Assembly: GCF_004028095.1 (NCBI RefSeq)
Contig: NZ_SBHM01000007.1
Span: 2,356,001 to 2,420,000 of the forward strand
Source: Paenarthrobacter ureafaciens
GTDB taxonomy: Bacteria > Actinomycetota > Actinomycetes > Actinomycetales > Micrococcaceae
Direction of reading: 5' to 3'
DNA length: 64,000 bases
Below, piece after piece: positions 40,786 to 50,786 of the stretch (within the stretch, counting starts at the first letter, position 1; each line of letters starts with the position of its first letter). The notes beneath the pieces are model-generated. The model was given only the letters and a program-made list of their open reading frames with translations, had not been told where the DNA came from and did not search any database. A program made the translations under genes and the position numbers.

Positions 40786-43182
40786 ATGGTGACTCAACTT
40801 CTCCAACACCAGTCAGCCGACTCTGCCATCCACCAGCTCATCGCCAAGGAATTGGGCGTCCAGGCCTGGCAGGTCAAGGCCGCGGTGGAACTGCTCGACG
40901 CCGGATCAACGGTCCCCTTCATCGCCCGCTACCGCAAGGAAGCCACCGGGACGCTGGATGACACCCAGTTGCGCGACCTCGAAGAACGCCTCCGCTACCT
41001 GCGCGAACTGGAGGATCGCCGGAAGGCAGTGCTCGAGGCGATCGCAGCGCAAGGAAAGTTGACCCCCGAACTCGAGGCCGCCGTCGTCGGGGCCGATACC
41101 AAGGCGCGGCTGGAGGACATCTACCTCCCCTTCAAATCCAAGCGGCGCACCAAGGCGCAGATCGCCCGCGAAGCCGGACTCGAGCCGCTCGCCCACTCCC
41201 TGCTGGCCAACCCGCAACTCAGTCCCGAGGCCGAGGCCGCCAAGTACCTCAACGCCGGGCACTCCATCGAAGATGCCGCTGCTGCGCTCGCCGGGGCGCG
41301 GGCCATCCTTGTGGAGCGGGTGGCACAGGATCCGGACCTTGCCGAGGACCTCCGCGAACGGTTGTGGACCCAAGGCCGCATGGTTTCCCGCGTGAAGAAG
41401 GGCAAGGAAGCCGAGGGCCAGAAGTTCAAAGACTACTTCGAGTTCACGCAGGTGCCATCGGGCATGCCCTCGCACCGTGTGCTCGCGCTGTTGCGCGGTG
41501 AGAAGGACGGCGTCCTGGAGTTGGATCTCGCCGAAGCGGACCCCGCCGACGACGACGCCCTTGCCGCCGCCCGTACGCGGTACGAGAACGCTGTGGCCAA
41601 GTCCCTCGGGGTCGCCAACCAGGGCCGGCCCGCTGACCTGTGGCTCACCCAAACGGCGCAGCTGGCGTGGCGCGGACGCATCCTTGACCGGCTCACGACG
41701 GACCTTCGCGGGCGTATGTTCGCCGACGCCGAGGACGAGGCCGTCCGCGTCTTCGCAGCCAACCTGCGCGACGTCCTGCTCGCGGCGCCTGCCGGCAACC
41801 GGGCCACGCTGGGTCTGGACCCGGGACTCCGAACGGGCGTGAAAGTGGCCGTTGTTGACGGTACCGGCAAGGTAGTGGCAACGGACACTATCTACCCCCA
41901 CGCCCCCGCCAAGAAATGGAACGAGGCCCTGGCCACCTTGGGACGGCTCGCCAAGCAGCACAACATCGAGCTGGTGGCCATCGGCAACGGCACGGCTTCC
42001 CGGGAGACGGACAAGCTCGCCACGGAGCTCATCAAGTCCCTCGATGCCGCCGGTGTGAAAGGCGTCCAGAAGCTGGTGGTGTCCGAGGCCGGCGCGTCCG
42101 TGTACTCGGCCTCGGCGTTGGCAGCGTCCGAGCTGCCGGGAATGGACGTCTCGCTCCGCGGTGCCGTGTCCATCGCCCGTCGCCTCCAAGACCCGTTGGC
42201 GGAGCTGGTGAAGATCGAGCCCAAGTCGATCGGCGTGGGCCAGTACCAGCATGATGTCACTGCATCCAAGCTGGACCGCTCCCTGGATGCCGTGGTGGAG
42301 GACTGTGTGAATGCCGTGGGTGTGGACGTGAACACGGCCTCACCGGCCCTCCTGAGCCGGGTGGCCGGTGTTGGACCGCTGCTCAGCGAAAACATTGTGG
42401 CCTACCGGAACCAGAACGGCCCGTTCGCCAAGCGCAGCGATCTGAAGAAGGTGCCCCGGCTGGGAGCCAAGGCCTTTGAACAGTGCGCCGGCTTCCTTCG
42501 GATCACCGGGGGAGTGGAACCACTGGACGCCTCCAGCGTGCACCCCGAGGCCTACTCGGTTGCCCGCAAAATCCTCGCGGCGGCCGGTGGAGGTCCTGCT
42601 ACTGCACTGGACCCGCAAGCCTTTGTTGACGGCACATTCGGTTTGCCCACCGTGAAGGACATCATGTCCGAACTGGAAAAGCCGGGCCGTGACCCGCGCC
42701 CCGCGTTCGAGGCGGCTTCCTTCTCCGAGGGCATCGAGAAGATCTCGGACCTCAAGCCCGGCATGATCCTTGAAGGCACCGTCACCAACGTTGCGGCATT
42801 CGGTGCGTTCGTGGATGTTGGAGTGCACCAGGACGGGCTGGTTCACGTCTCTGCGCTGTCCAACAAGTTCGTGTCCGATCCCCGCGAGATCGTGAAGTCC
42901 GGGCAGGTTGTCAGGGTCAAGGTGCTCGAAGCCGATCCCGAGCGGAAACGGATCTCCCTCACGCTTCGGCTGGATGATGAGCCGGGCGCTTCGGGCGGCC
43001 GCGGACGCGCCGGAGGCCAGCGCGGCGGTGCCGGAGGGCAAGGACAAGGGCAGCGCGATCGCCGGCAGGAAAGCGGTCAGCGGCAGGGCAATCCCCGCAA
43101 CGCCAACCCTCGGCAGGGCAGTGCCGCGCCCGCAGACACGGCCATGGCGGAAGCCCTCCGACGCGCCGGCCTGGGCAAGTAA
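40786..43182 (+). CDS. tex: Tex-family transcription accessory protein
   Basis: 798 residues from ATG 40786 (GTG 40771 and GTG 40789 are alternatives). Domain order matches Tex: N-terminal helical domain (QAWQVKAAVELLDAGSTVPF, ARYRKEATGTLDDTQLRDLE), a YqgF/RuvC-like region (TLGLDPGLRTGVKVAVVD), helix-hairpin-helix segments (DVNTASPALLSRVAGVGPLL) and an S1 RNA-binding domain (PGMILEGTVTNVAAFGAFVD, HVSALS). The C-terminus is a Gly/Arg/Gln-rich tail (GGRGRAGGQRGG), usual in actinobacterial members. It binds nucleic acids and influences transcription. Only its own gene and element D follow. Confidence 0.96.
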   Translation: MVTQLLQHQSADSAIHQLIAKELGVQAWQVKAAVELLDAGSTVPFIARYRKEATGTLDDTQLRDLEERLRYLRELEDRRKAVLEAIAAQGKLTPELEAAVVGADTKARLEDIYLPFKSKRRTKAQIAREAGLEPLAHSLLANPQLSPEAEAAKYLNAGHSIEDAAAALAGARAILVERVAQDPDLAEDLRERLWTQGRMVSRVKKGKEAEGQKFKDYFEFTQVPSGMPSHRVLALLRGEKDGVLELDLAEADPADDDALAAARTRYENAVAKSLGVANQGRPADLWLTQTAQLAWRGRILDRLTTDLRGRMFADAEDEAVRVFAANLRDVLLAAPAGNRATLGLDPGLRTGVKVAVVDGTGKVVATDTIYPHAPAKKWNEALATLGRLAKQHNIELVAIGNGTASRETDKLATELIKSLDAAGVKGVQKLVVSEAGASVYSASALAASELPGMDVSLRGAVSIARRLQDPLAELVKIEPKSIGVGQYQHDVTASKLDRSLDAVVEDCVNAVGVDVNTASPALLSRVAGVGPLLSENIVAYRNQNGPFAKRSDLKKVPRLGAKAFEQCAGFLRITGGVEPLDASSVHPEAYSVARKILAAAGGGPATALDPQAFVDGTFGLPTVKDIMSELEKPGRDPRPAFEAASFSEGIEKISDLKPGMILEGTVTNVAAFGAFVDVGVHQDGLVHVSALSNKFVSDPREIVKSGQVVRVKVLEADPERKRISLTLRLDDEPGASGGRGRAGGQRGGAGGQGQGQRDRRQESGQRQGNPRNANPRQGSAAPADTAMAEALRRAGLGK

Positions 43183-43201
43183 CCAGGCAAGTAACCGGGC
43201 A
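43178..43201 (+). repeat. tandem 12-nt duplication spanning the tex stop codon
   Basis: GCAAGTAACCAG is followed directly by GCAAGTAACCGG; the first copy holds the stop codon (TAA, 43180-43182). The duplication lies just before palindromic element D, as the one at 24503 lies before element B. Unit boundaries are approximate by one or two bases. Confidence 0.65.
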
Positions 43202-43210
43202 CAAAAAGTC

Positions 43211-43278
43211 ACCCAACTGGGTCGCAGTACTGCGCGTTTTGACCGCTCTAAACGCGCTTAACTGCGACCCAGTTGGGT
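43211..43278. repeat. dispersed palindromic element, copy D
   Basis: Perfect 18-bp outer arms ACCCAACTGGGTCGCAGT (43211-43228) and its complement at 43261-43278, and inner arms GCGCGTTT (43232-43239) and AAACGCGC (43250-43257). It separates the convergent tex and pxpC genes and lies 28 nt after the tex stop. Its outer arms are nearly those of copies A and B. Confidence 0.88.
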
Positions 43279-43284
43279 GCCGGA

Positions 43285-44265
43285 CTACGCCTTTGCCGCC
43301 AAGGCCTCCCAGGCTTTGCTCTTCAGCTCCGAACGCTCCTTGCGTGCCACGATTGCTTCGTCCTGGCTGACGGCAACAAACGTGGTGACCGTGCCGGGGG
43401 CTGCACGGGCCACAAGGTCCATGTCCGCGCTGATGACGGTGGCGACCATCGCGTAGCCGCCGCCGGAAACAGCATCCCGGTGCAGGATGATGGGCTGGGT
43501 GCCGCCGGGAATCTGGATGGATCCCACCGCGTAGCCGGCATCGACGATGTTGGAGGGGTCTGATCCGGCGCCGAACGGTTGCTCGCGTTCTTTCCATTCG
43601 ACCCCCGGCCCGGAGTAGCGGAGGCCCATCCGGTCGGCCACGGGGGTGACTTTCCATTCGCCGTTCAGGAGGTTCTCCTTTCCGGTGTCCGTGAGCCGGT
43701 GGTCGTAGAGGCCCAGGACAATCCGCACGGTTTGCTCTTTGTCGTAGGACGGCCGGAAGTGCTCAGGCATGGCTTGGACTGCTGGAAGGTCACCGGTCGG
43801 CTCGCCCACCGGCACCAGGTCCCCGGCTTCGAGCTTCCTGCCGTTGAGCCCGCCAATGCCGCCAAGGACATAGGTGGACCGGCTCCCGAGGACTACGGGG
43901 ACGTCGATTCCGCCGCGGACCGCGATGTAGTAGCGCGTGCCACCCTGGATGACGCCGAAGCTGAGTTCGTCGCCGGCCTTGAGCTGGAGTTGCGTCCACT
44001 GCGGCTGGGCTTGTCCGTTGATCTTGACCTCAACGGGAGCGCCGGTAACGGCGATGGTGGCATCGGTGTCTGTCACCAGAACAGGTCCCAGATAGGTGCA
44101 TTCGAGGACGGCGTCTCCTGCACTGTTTCCTACCAAGGCATTGCCAAGTTCCGCCGAGTACTGGTCCATGGAGCCGCTTTGCGGAATACCCACGTTATAG
44201 TAGCCCACGCGTCCTTGATCCTGGACGGTGGTGGCGAGGCCAGGATTCTTGATATCAAATGCCAT
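43285..44265 (-). CDS. pxpC: 5-oxoprolinase subunit PxpC (KipA-like, biotin-dependent carboxyltransferase family)
   Basis: 326 residues from ATG 44265, overlapping the pxpB stop by 11 nt. Family signs: NPGLATTVQDQGRVGYYNVGIPQSG near the N-terminus, GNALVGNSAGDAVLECTYLGP, RYYIAVRGGIDVPVVLGSRSTYVLGGIGG and a late GSIQIPGGTQPIILHRDAVSGGGYAMVATV. In the Pxp complex this subunit works with PxpB and PxpA to open 5-oxoproline with ATP. Neighbouring accC- and accB-like genes suggest a biotin-linked variant here. Confidence 0.9.
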   Translation of the reverse strand: MAFDIKNPGLATTVQDQGRVGYYNVGIPQSGSMDQYSAELGNALVGNSAGDAVLECTYLGPVLVTDTDATIAVTGAPVEVKINGQAQPQWTQLQLKAGDELSFGVIQGGTRYYIAVRGGIDVPVVLGSRSTYVLGGIGGLNGRKLEAGDLVPVGEPTGDLPAVQAMPEHFRPSYDKEQTVRIVLGLYDHRLTDTGKENLLNGEWKVTPVADRMGLRYSGPGVEWKEREQPFGAGSDPSNIVDAGYAVGSIQIPGGTQPIILHRDAVSGGGYAMVATVISADMDLVARAAPGTVTTFVAVSQDEAIVARKERSELKSKAWEALAAKA

Positions 44266-45156
44266 TGAGGGCCTCCATGAGTTCATGGTTGTAAGCCTGC
44301 GGATCAGCCAAAGCCTTGGACGCGTCGAAGGTGACGGGGACTTGGCGGTAGCGGTACGTTCCGTCGTCGACCTGCGCCTGGATTGCGTTGTACTCGTCTT
44401 CGGTGACTGGCTTGAACTTGACGATGTCGCCGGGCCTGAAGAAGACCATGAAGTCCTTAAAGTCGGCCAGAGACTGCGCAGGATCGTAAATCGGAGCCGC
44501 TGCAACCCCGAACATCTGGTAGCCGCCGGCGCCGCGCACGGAGTAGATGGCTGCGAAGCAACCGCCGTGCCCAACAGTGAGTTTCGGTGTGTCAGTGCGC
44601 GGGCTGAGGTACTTGGGAACCTGCAGTTGCTTGTCCCGCTCCACCAGTTGGAACAGGAACGGCAGCCCGGCCACGAAACCCACCATGGAGACGAGCCACG
44701 GCTGTTCGTGGTGGCGCCGGATGAACTCTGCGGCGTCCTGCAAACCGTTGACCTTCGCGGCGTAATCCAGATCGGTACCGTCCGGCTCCTGATGGAATCC
44801 TTCCCGGAAGCGCTGCGCTACTTCCGCTGTGAAGGGATCGTCGTACCAGACGGGCACCTCGATGATCCGGGTCTCCAGCACCTGTTCGTTGTGGTTCAAC
44901 AGTTCCAGTTCGATGTTCCGGACCGTTGATTCAAGGCTCGACGGCGGCAGGACGTCGGGATTGAACCTCACCAGCAGTGACGCATTGGCCGGGCAGATGT
45001 CGACGACGCCGGGCAGCGCAGCGTCCGACAGTTTCCTGGCGATGGACATCACCTTGAAGTTGGCCGCCAGGCTCATGGATTCGTCGACCTCAACGAACAG
45101 GAACTCGTCGCCGCCCCATGTGTACCGTGCTTCCTTCAGGACCGGGCTTGGGCTTG

Positions 45157-45160
<4 letters not shown>
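44255..45160 (-). CDS. pxpB: 5-oxoprolinase subunit PxpB (KipI-like)
   Basis: 301 residues from ATG 45160, overlapping the accC stop by ATGA. AHS1/KipI-type motifs are visible: EFLFVEVDES, NASLLVRFNPDVLPPSSL, IIEVPVWYDDPFT, and FVAGLPFLFQLVERDKQLQV with VPKYLSPRTDTPKLTVGHGG and CFAAIYSVRGAGGYQMFG. The protein is somewhat longer than the Bacillus KipI. It acts with PxpA and PxpC. The tight overlap on both sides shows that all five genes from 43285 to 47571 are one transcription unit. Confidence 0.9.
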
Positions 45161-46509
<1,349 letters not shown>

Positions 46510-46518
46510 GATGGGTGC

Positions 46519-46758
46519 CTATCCTTCGCGTACGACGACGATGGGGTCGCCGGGGTTGACCATGTCGCCTTCGGCCACCTCGAACGATTCGAGGATGCCG
46601 GCCACGTCGGACTGGATTTCGGTGAATTGCTTCATGATTTCCACGATGCCCAGTGTCTGTCCCACCTCAATCGTGTCGCCCTCGTTGGCGAACGGCGGTT
46701 TTCCTGGGCCGGGCTTTCGGTAGAAGATGCCGGGGAGCGGGGAGACGATGGTTCCCAT
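46519..46758 (-). CDS. accB: biotin carboxyl carrier protein
   Basis: 79 residues: a short biotinyl domain only, without the long N-terminal part of the fatty-acid AccB. The lysine to be biotinylated is Lys43 in LGIVEIMKQFTEIQSDVAG; the usual E-A-M-K is E-I-M-K here. Two strands around FANEGDTIEVGQ and EGDMVNPGDPIVVV complete the flattened barrel. It starts 48 nt after pxpA on the same strand and lies 9 nt before accC. Confidence 0.92.
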   Translation of the reverse strand: MGTIVSPLPGIFYRKPGPGKPPFANEGDTIEVGQTLGIVEIMKQFTEIQSDVAGILESFEVAEGDMVNPGDPIVVVREG

Positions 46759-46806
46759 GGGGTGTTCTCGCTTTCAGAAAAGTGGGGTCGGAAAAGGGGG
46801 AAAGGT

Positions 46807-47571
46807 TCAGCGGGCGTTGAGCACTGCGCGCACGGCAGAGGCAACGGCAACGGAGTTGGGAGCATCGGAGTGGACGCAGATGCTGCCGAAGGTGATGTCC
46901 AGTTCGGTGCCGTCGACGGCGAGGACAGGACCGCCGTCGAGCGCTTTTTGCACGCGGTGGGCAGCGGCGTCCGGGTCGGTCGGCTCGGGGCGGCGCTGGA
47001 TCAAGAGCTCACCGGCGGGTCCGTAGTTGAGGTCTACGTACAACTCGGGGACGAAGTCCACGCCCATGGCCTTGCAGACGGACTCGTGGGCGGTCCCGGC
47101 GAGTCCGAAAAACGGGACGCCGAACAGCTTGGCAGTGCCGGCGGCCGCAGCCATGAGTTCCTCGTCGCCGGCCAGCATGCCGTACAGCGCGCCGTGCGGT
47201 TTGATGTGGTTCAGCGGCAGGCCGTGCTTCGCCAGGAAGGCCGTCAGTGCGCCTGTCTGGTAGAGGATGATGGATTCGACTTCCTCCGGACGCAGCACCA
47301 TTCGGCGACGGCCGAATCCCACAGGGTCAGGGAGCCCGGGGTGGGCGCCCACGGCCACGCCGTGTTCCGCGGCAAGCTCCACGGTCCGGTTCATGACGTC
47401 CGGATCGCCGGCGTGGTAGCCGCAGGCCACGTTGGCAACATCGATGATGCTCATCAGCTGCTCGTCATTGCCAAACTCGTGGAGGCCCACGCCTTCGCCC
47501 ATGTCCGAGTTCAGGAGCACGGTCTTCGCAGGGCTGGGCGCAGAAGTGCTTGAGGTCACATTCGTTTGCAT
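46807..47571 (-). CDS. pxpA: 5-oxoprolinase subunit PxpA (LamB/YcsF family)
   Basis: 254 residues from ATG 47571. LamB/YcsF family hallmarks: LLNSDMGEGVGLHEFGNDEQ, NVACGYHAGDPDVMNRTVEL, GVAVGAHPGLPDPVGFGRRR, HIKPHGALYGML and the C-terminal VHSDAPNSVAVA. PxpA is the hydrolase-like subunit of the ATP-dependent 5-oxoprolinase in bacteria. It is the first gene of the minus-strand operon, divergent from the PucR regulator gene with 121 nt between the starts. Confidence 0.94.
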   Translation of the reverse strand: MQTNVTSSTSAPSPAKTVLLNSDMGEGVGLHEFGNDEQLMSIIDVANVACGYHAGDPDVMNRTVELAAEHGVAVGAHPGLPDPVGFGRRRMVLRPEEVESIILYQTGALTAFLAKHGLPLNHIKPHGALYGMLAGDEELMAAAAGTAKLFGVPFFGLAGTAHESVCKAMGVDFVPELYVDLNYGPAGELLIQRRPEPTDPDAAAHRVQKALDGGPVLAVDGTELDITFGSICVHSDAPNSVAVASAVRAVLNAR

Positions 47572-47581
47572 GGGGGCAACG

Positions 47582-47604
47582 CTATCCAAGTGAACTTCGG
47601 ATAG
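47582..47604. promoter_or_regulatory. dyad next to the pxpA start
   Basis: CTATCC (47582-47587) and GGATAG (47599-47604) enclose AAGT-GA-ACTT (47588-47597), giving an almost complete 23-nt palindrome 11 nt upstream of the pxpA ATG. Candidate operator for the PucR regulator or another repressor. Confidence 0.5.
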
Positions 47605-47608
47605 TAAT

Positions 47609-47620
47609 TGTGCAGGCTGC
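47609..47620. promoter_or_regulatory. shared 12-nt motif, copy 1 (pxpA/pucR control region)
   Basis: TGTGCAGGCTGC. The same 12 nt recur at 49142-49153, in front of the NCS1 permease gene, and I saw no third copy in the window. A likely binding site of the PucR-family regulator encoded at 47693. Confidence 0.5.
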
Positions 47621-47692
47621 TGAATCTCGCGCAACGGATTATGATGTCTGCACTATCGGGCGATGATCCGCCTGCAACTGACGGAGGCCCAA

Positions 47693-49135
47693 ATGCGTGT
47701 TTCGGACTTGGTGGACGACCCCGACCTCAAGATCGCCCTTCGTGTCCCGGGGAACCCGGGCCGCCTTGCCAGGCCCATCGTCTGGTGCGCCCCCACCGAG
47801 CACATGGACCCCACACCGTTCCTGAGCGTCAACGCCTTGGTGCTGACCAACGGCATGGGCCTCAACGTGAAGGACTACCGGATCTGGGACGCTTATGTGG
47901 AGCGGCTGATGGCGGTGCCGGTTTCCGGGCTTGTCTTCGGGCTGGGGGCAGCGCACAGCGAGCTTCCTGCCGGCCTGGTGGAGGCCTGCGAAGTTCACGG
48001 ACTGCCTCTGCTGGAGCTGCCACCCGAGGTGCCGTTCGTGCTGGTCATGCGGCACGTGGAGCACGTCATTGCCACCGAACGGTATGAGGAACTGCGGTCC
48101 GGGTGGGAGTTGGCGGATGAATGTACCCGGCTCGCTGCCGAGGGCCGCTCGCTGGCAACGGTCCTGGAGCGCGTTGCCGCTTTCGTCGACGCGCGGGTGA
48201 CGGTGGTGGACGACGTCGGCTTCGAACTTATCGGGGCCGGGGACGCAGCGGGAGGTACTGCGCGCACAACCCTGCGCATCCCCAGCGGAGAGTCGCAACG
48301 GTTCCGGCTGATGATTGAGGGCATCAAGAGCACTGTGGTTTTGCAGCCGATCCTTGGTCCCGTGGCGGCCGTGATCGCGATGCAGCTGAGCTACACCCTG
48401 GGCTCGCGGTCGCCTCTCCACTCGAGGGAGGCGGCCCGCTTCATGGAAGCACTGTACGACGGCGGCGTCCGGCCCGGGCAGCTGAAGAAGCTCGCTGCGG
48501 AAACCGGGTTTGATCCCGACGATTCCTGGGGTTCCGTGCTCATCGGGGCCTCCAAGGACATTCCGCGCCTGAAATTGCGGGCCATCGCGTGGCGGGCCAG
48601 GGTAGGGCTCGAAAGCAATTTCGGCATTGTTCGTTTCATGGAGGAGAAAGGCCTCACCACCCTGTTGGTGCAGCAGAAGCGAGCCACGCCACCGCTGTTC
48701 GACATGGTCAAGGACTTCTTCAAGGACGCGCCTGAACTTTCCGTACTCGTCACGGAAAGCTCGACGCTGAACGAGCTTCCGCTGGCCCTCAGCCTCGCCC
48801 GACGGCACGTTGGTAAGCCCGGTGTCCGGACCGCCCCGCTCGCAGACCTTGCCGGGATCGTCCAAGGGCTGCCGAGCGCGGGACTGGTCTCGATGTCCGA
48901 ACGCCTGCTGGCGCCTTTGGCGGCCGACGGCGGCAGTGCCCTGCGTGAAACCCTCGCCTGCTACTTGCGGCACAGCGGGAGTTCCCGCGAAATCTGCGAG
49001 GAACTGTTCATCCATCGGAACACCCTGAGCTACCGGCTCCGTAAGATCGAGGACCTGCTGGGGCTGGACCTGTCCGACGGAGAAGTCAGGGCGACGTGCC
49101 TGCTCGCGCTGAGTATCGTCGCCGCCAATGCGTGA
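47693..49135 (+). CDS. PucR-family transcriptional regulator
   Basis: 480 residues from ATG 47693, chosen because GGAGG (47683-47687) is 5 nt upstream and MRVSDLVDDPDLKIALR is the usual N-terminus; ATG 47663 would add 10 unconserved residues. An N-terminal PucR domain (PIVWCAPTEHMDPTPFLSVN, EVHGLPLLELPPEVPF) senses the effector, a GGDEF-like middle follows, and the C-terminus is the PucR helix-turn-helix (REICEELFIHRNTLSYRLRK). In the family it activates use of purine-derived or amino-acid-like nitrogen sources. Placement between the pxp operon and an NCS1 permease suggests that it controls both. Confidence 0.93.
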   Translation: MRVSDLVDDPDLKIALRVPGNPGRLARPIVWCAPTEHMDPTPFLSVNALVLTNGMGLNVKDYRIWDAYVERLMAVPVSGLVFGLGAAHSELPAGLVEACEVHGLPLLELPPEVPFVLVMRHVEHVIATERYEELRSGWELADECTRLAAEGRSLATVLERVAAFVDARVTVVDDVGFELIGAGDAAGGTARTTLRIPSGESQRFRLMIEGIKSTVVLQPILGPVAAVIAMQLSYTLGSRSPLHSREAARFMEALYDGGVRPGQLKKLAAETGFDPDDSWGSVLIGASKDIPRLKLRAIAWRARVGLESNFGIVRFMEEKGLTTLLVQQKRATPPLFDMVKDFFKDAPELSVLVTESSTLNELPLALSLARRHVGKPGVRTAPLADLAGIVQGLPSAGLVSMSERLLAPLAADGGSALRETLACYLRHSGSSREICEELFIHRNTLSYRLRKIEDLLGLDLSDGEVRATCLLALSIVAANA

Positions 49136-49141
49136 GGTAAA

Positions 49142-49153
49142 TGTGCAGGCTGC
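49142..49153. promoter_or_regulatory. shared 12-nt motif, copy 2 (permease control region)
   Basis: TGTGCAGGCTGC, identical to 47609-47620, 6 nt after the pucR stop and about 170 nt before the permease start. Confidence 0.5.
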
Positions 49154-49165
49154 ATAACGGGAGAC

Positions 49166-49177
49166 CCCAAAATTGGG
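49166..49177. promoter_or_regulatory. palindrome upstream of the NCS1 permease gene
   Basis: CCCAA-AA-TTGGG (49166-49177), a short perfect palindrome 13 nt after the shared 12-nt motif. The in-frame TTG at 49173 lies inside it, one reason to reject that codon as the permease start. Confidence 0.35.
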
Positions 49178-49325
49178 CGAAAATCCCGATGCCTGCCTGT
49201 GGTGGCCATCACTAGCCTCAGATGCGGGCCATAATTGCCCGCCACGATACGTGAACCTCTTGGAACATCGCTCACGGCGGCAGGAATCCAGGCCCTCTCC
49301 GTTCGACCGAACCCTAGGGGTTGCT

Positions 49326-50657
49326 TTGTCCTACGCAAATTACGTCATGCCGGAAGCACGCCGTGCTCCGCGCTGGTCCCTGACCATGGCCTGGTGGGCT
49401 CTTTTCTCGGCCATGTTCTGGATCTATGTGGCCGTTGCCTCCGCAAACGCGGTCGGCACCGTCAACACCATCATCGGCATGGTCCTCACCATCGCCACCT
49501 ACGGCATCATCAACCTGGTCCTTTCCAGGTATGCGGCCAGGACGGGGCTCACAGTGGAGCTCCTCTCCCGGACGCTGTTTGGAATCGTCGGCTCAGCGCT
49601 GGCTTCCCTGATCTTCGCGGCTACGGCCATCTACTACGCAGTGTTCGAGGGATCCATCATCGCGGTGGCGTTCCAGAAGTTCTTCGGCGGTGAGATCACC
49701 ATGTGGTACGCCATCGTGGTGATCTACGCCCTTCCCCTGGTGGCAGGTGGGGTGCAGAACTGGCTTGACCGGCTCAACGGTTGGTTGCTGCCGCTGTACT
49801 TCGCCGGGCTGGTGGCCGTGGTGGTCGCGGCCACGGCGATCCGCGGTGTTCCGGTCGGTTTCCCCGAGGGCATCGCCGACGGTCCCGTTCCGGGCTGGCT
49901 GACGTCCTATCTGATCTACATGGGTGTGTGGATCATGATGATGTACACGTTCGACTACGCCCGCATGGCCCGCAAGCAGGACGAGAAGTTCCACGGCCGA
50001 ATCACTTTTGGCTGGGTCTTCTACGCCTTCACGTTCGGCATCAACGGCCTGGTGGGCATCTACATCATGAGCGCGTGGGGGCTGGAAGGGACCGAGACCG
50101 GGGTGGTGGACGCCTTCATCTCATCCCTGGGAATTTTCGGGGTCCTCGTCATCTTCATTTCGCAAACCCGCATCAACACGGCCAACTACTATCTGGCCTC
50201 GTCCAACCTGGATGCCTTTGCCACCCGCGTGTTCCGCCTGGCCCTTCCCCGGTGGGTGTGGGTAATCGTTGCCGGCGCCATTGCCTACCTGTTGATGCTC
50301 ACCAACGTGTTGTCGTACCTGCTCAAAGCATTGGCATGGCAGGGTGTTTTCGTCACCGCCTGGGTAGCTATCGCCTTGGTCTACATCGCCCTGAACCGGC
50401 ACAAGATCAACGAAGTCCCGGAGATCCGCCGGGAACGGTTGTCCGCCTTCAGCCCGGGAACCGTGGCATGGATCCTTGCGTCCGGAGTCGGCATCTACCT
50501 GACCGAACAAACAGCGGCACCCGTGTTGGCGCAGCTGGCGCCGCTCATCACAGTGGCCCTTGCGGCAGGCAGCTATGTGGTGGCCTACCGCCTGAGGAAG
50601 CCGCCCGCCATGGATATCTCGGAAGACGTCCATCTGGATGAGGAGCAACTCGTCTAG
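49326..50657 (+). CDS. NCS1-family nucleobase/hydantoin permease
   Basis: 443 residues from TTG 49326, chosen for an AGGGG about 6 nt upstream and because MSYANYVMPEARRAPRWSLT is the expected start of NCS1 proteins; the frame is open to 49173 but without a ribosome site. About 12 hydrophobic segments are present (for example MAWWALFSAMFWIYVAVASA, TIIGMVLTIATYGIINLVL). NCS1 carriers import cytosine, purines, allantoin or hydantoins with Na+ or H+. Next to pucR and the pxp operon it probably imports a cyclic amide or ureide. It is followed by a strong hairpin. Confidence 0.9.
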   Translation: MSYANYVMPEARRAPRWSLTMAWWALFSAMFWIYVAVASANAVGTVNTIIGMVLTIATYGIINLVLSRYAARTGLTVELLSRTLFGIVGSALASLIFAATAIYYAVFEGSIIAVAFQKFFGGEITMWYAIVVIYALPLVAGGVQNWLDRLNGWLLPLYFAGLVAVVVAATAIRGVPVGFPEGIADGPVPGWLTSYLIYMGVWIMMMYTFDYARMARKQDEKFHGRITFGWVFYAFTFGINGLVGIYIMSAWGLEGTETGVVDAFISSLGIFGVLVIFISQTRINTANYYLASSNLDAFATRVFRLALPRWVWVIVAGAIAYLLMLTNVLSYLLKALAWQGVFVTAWVAIALVYIALNRHKINEVPEIRRERLSAFSPGTVAWILASGVGIYLTEQTAAPVLAQLAPLITVALAAGSYVVAYRLRKPPAMDISEDVHLDEEQLV

Positions 50658-50682
50658 GCAGCAAACAAACTGCGACAAGCAA

Positions 50683-50734
50683 ACGACGGCGGCAGCCGGG
50701 TTCCTTAGAAACAGAACCCGGCTGCCGCCGTCGT
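50683..50734. terminator. 21-bp hairpin after the permease gene
   Basis: 50683-50703 and 50714-50734 are perfect 21-nt complements (core GGCAGCCGGGTTC) around a 10-nt loop, 25 nt after the permease stop. A 21-nt direct repeat of the right arm with TTATG follows at 50722-50763 (one mismatch), so the arm was duplicated. Probable terminator between convergent genes. Confidence 0.8.
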
Positions 50735-50786
50735 GCGTTATGCTGCCGCCGTCGTGGGTTATGTAAAGGCGCCGCAGAAACCGAAG

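Noticed and set aside
49173..49325. Permease start at TTG 49173
   Set aside because: It lies inside a palindrome, lacks a ribosome site and adds residues unlike NCS1 proteins; TTG 49326 has an AGGGG at suitable spacing.
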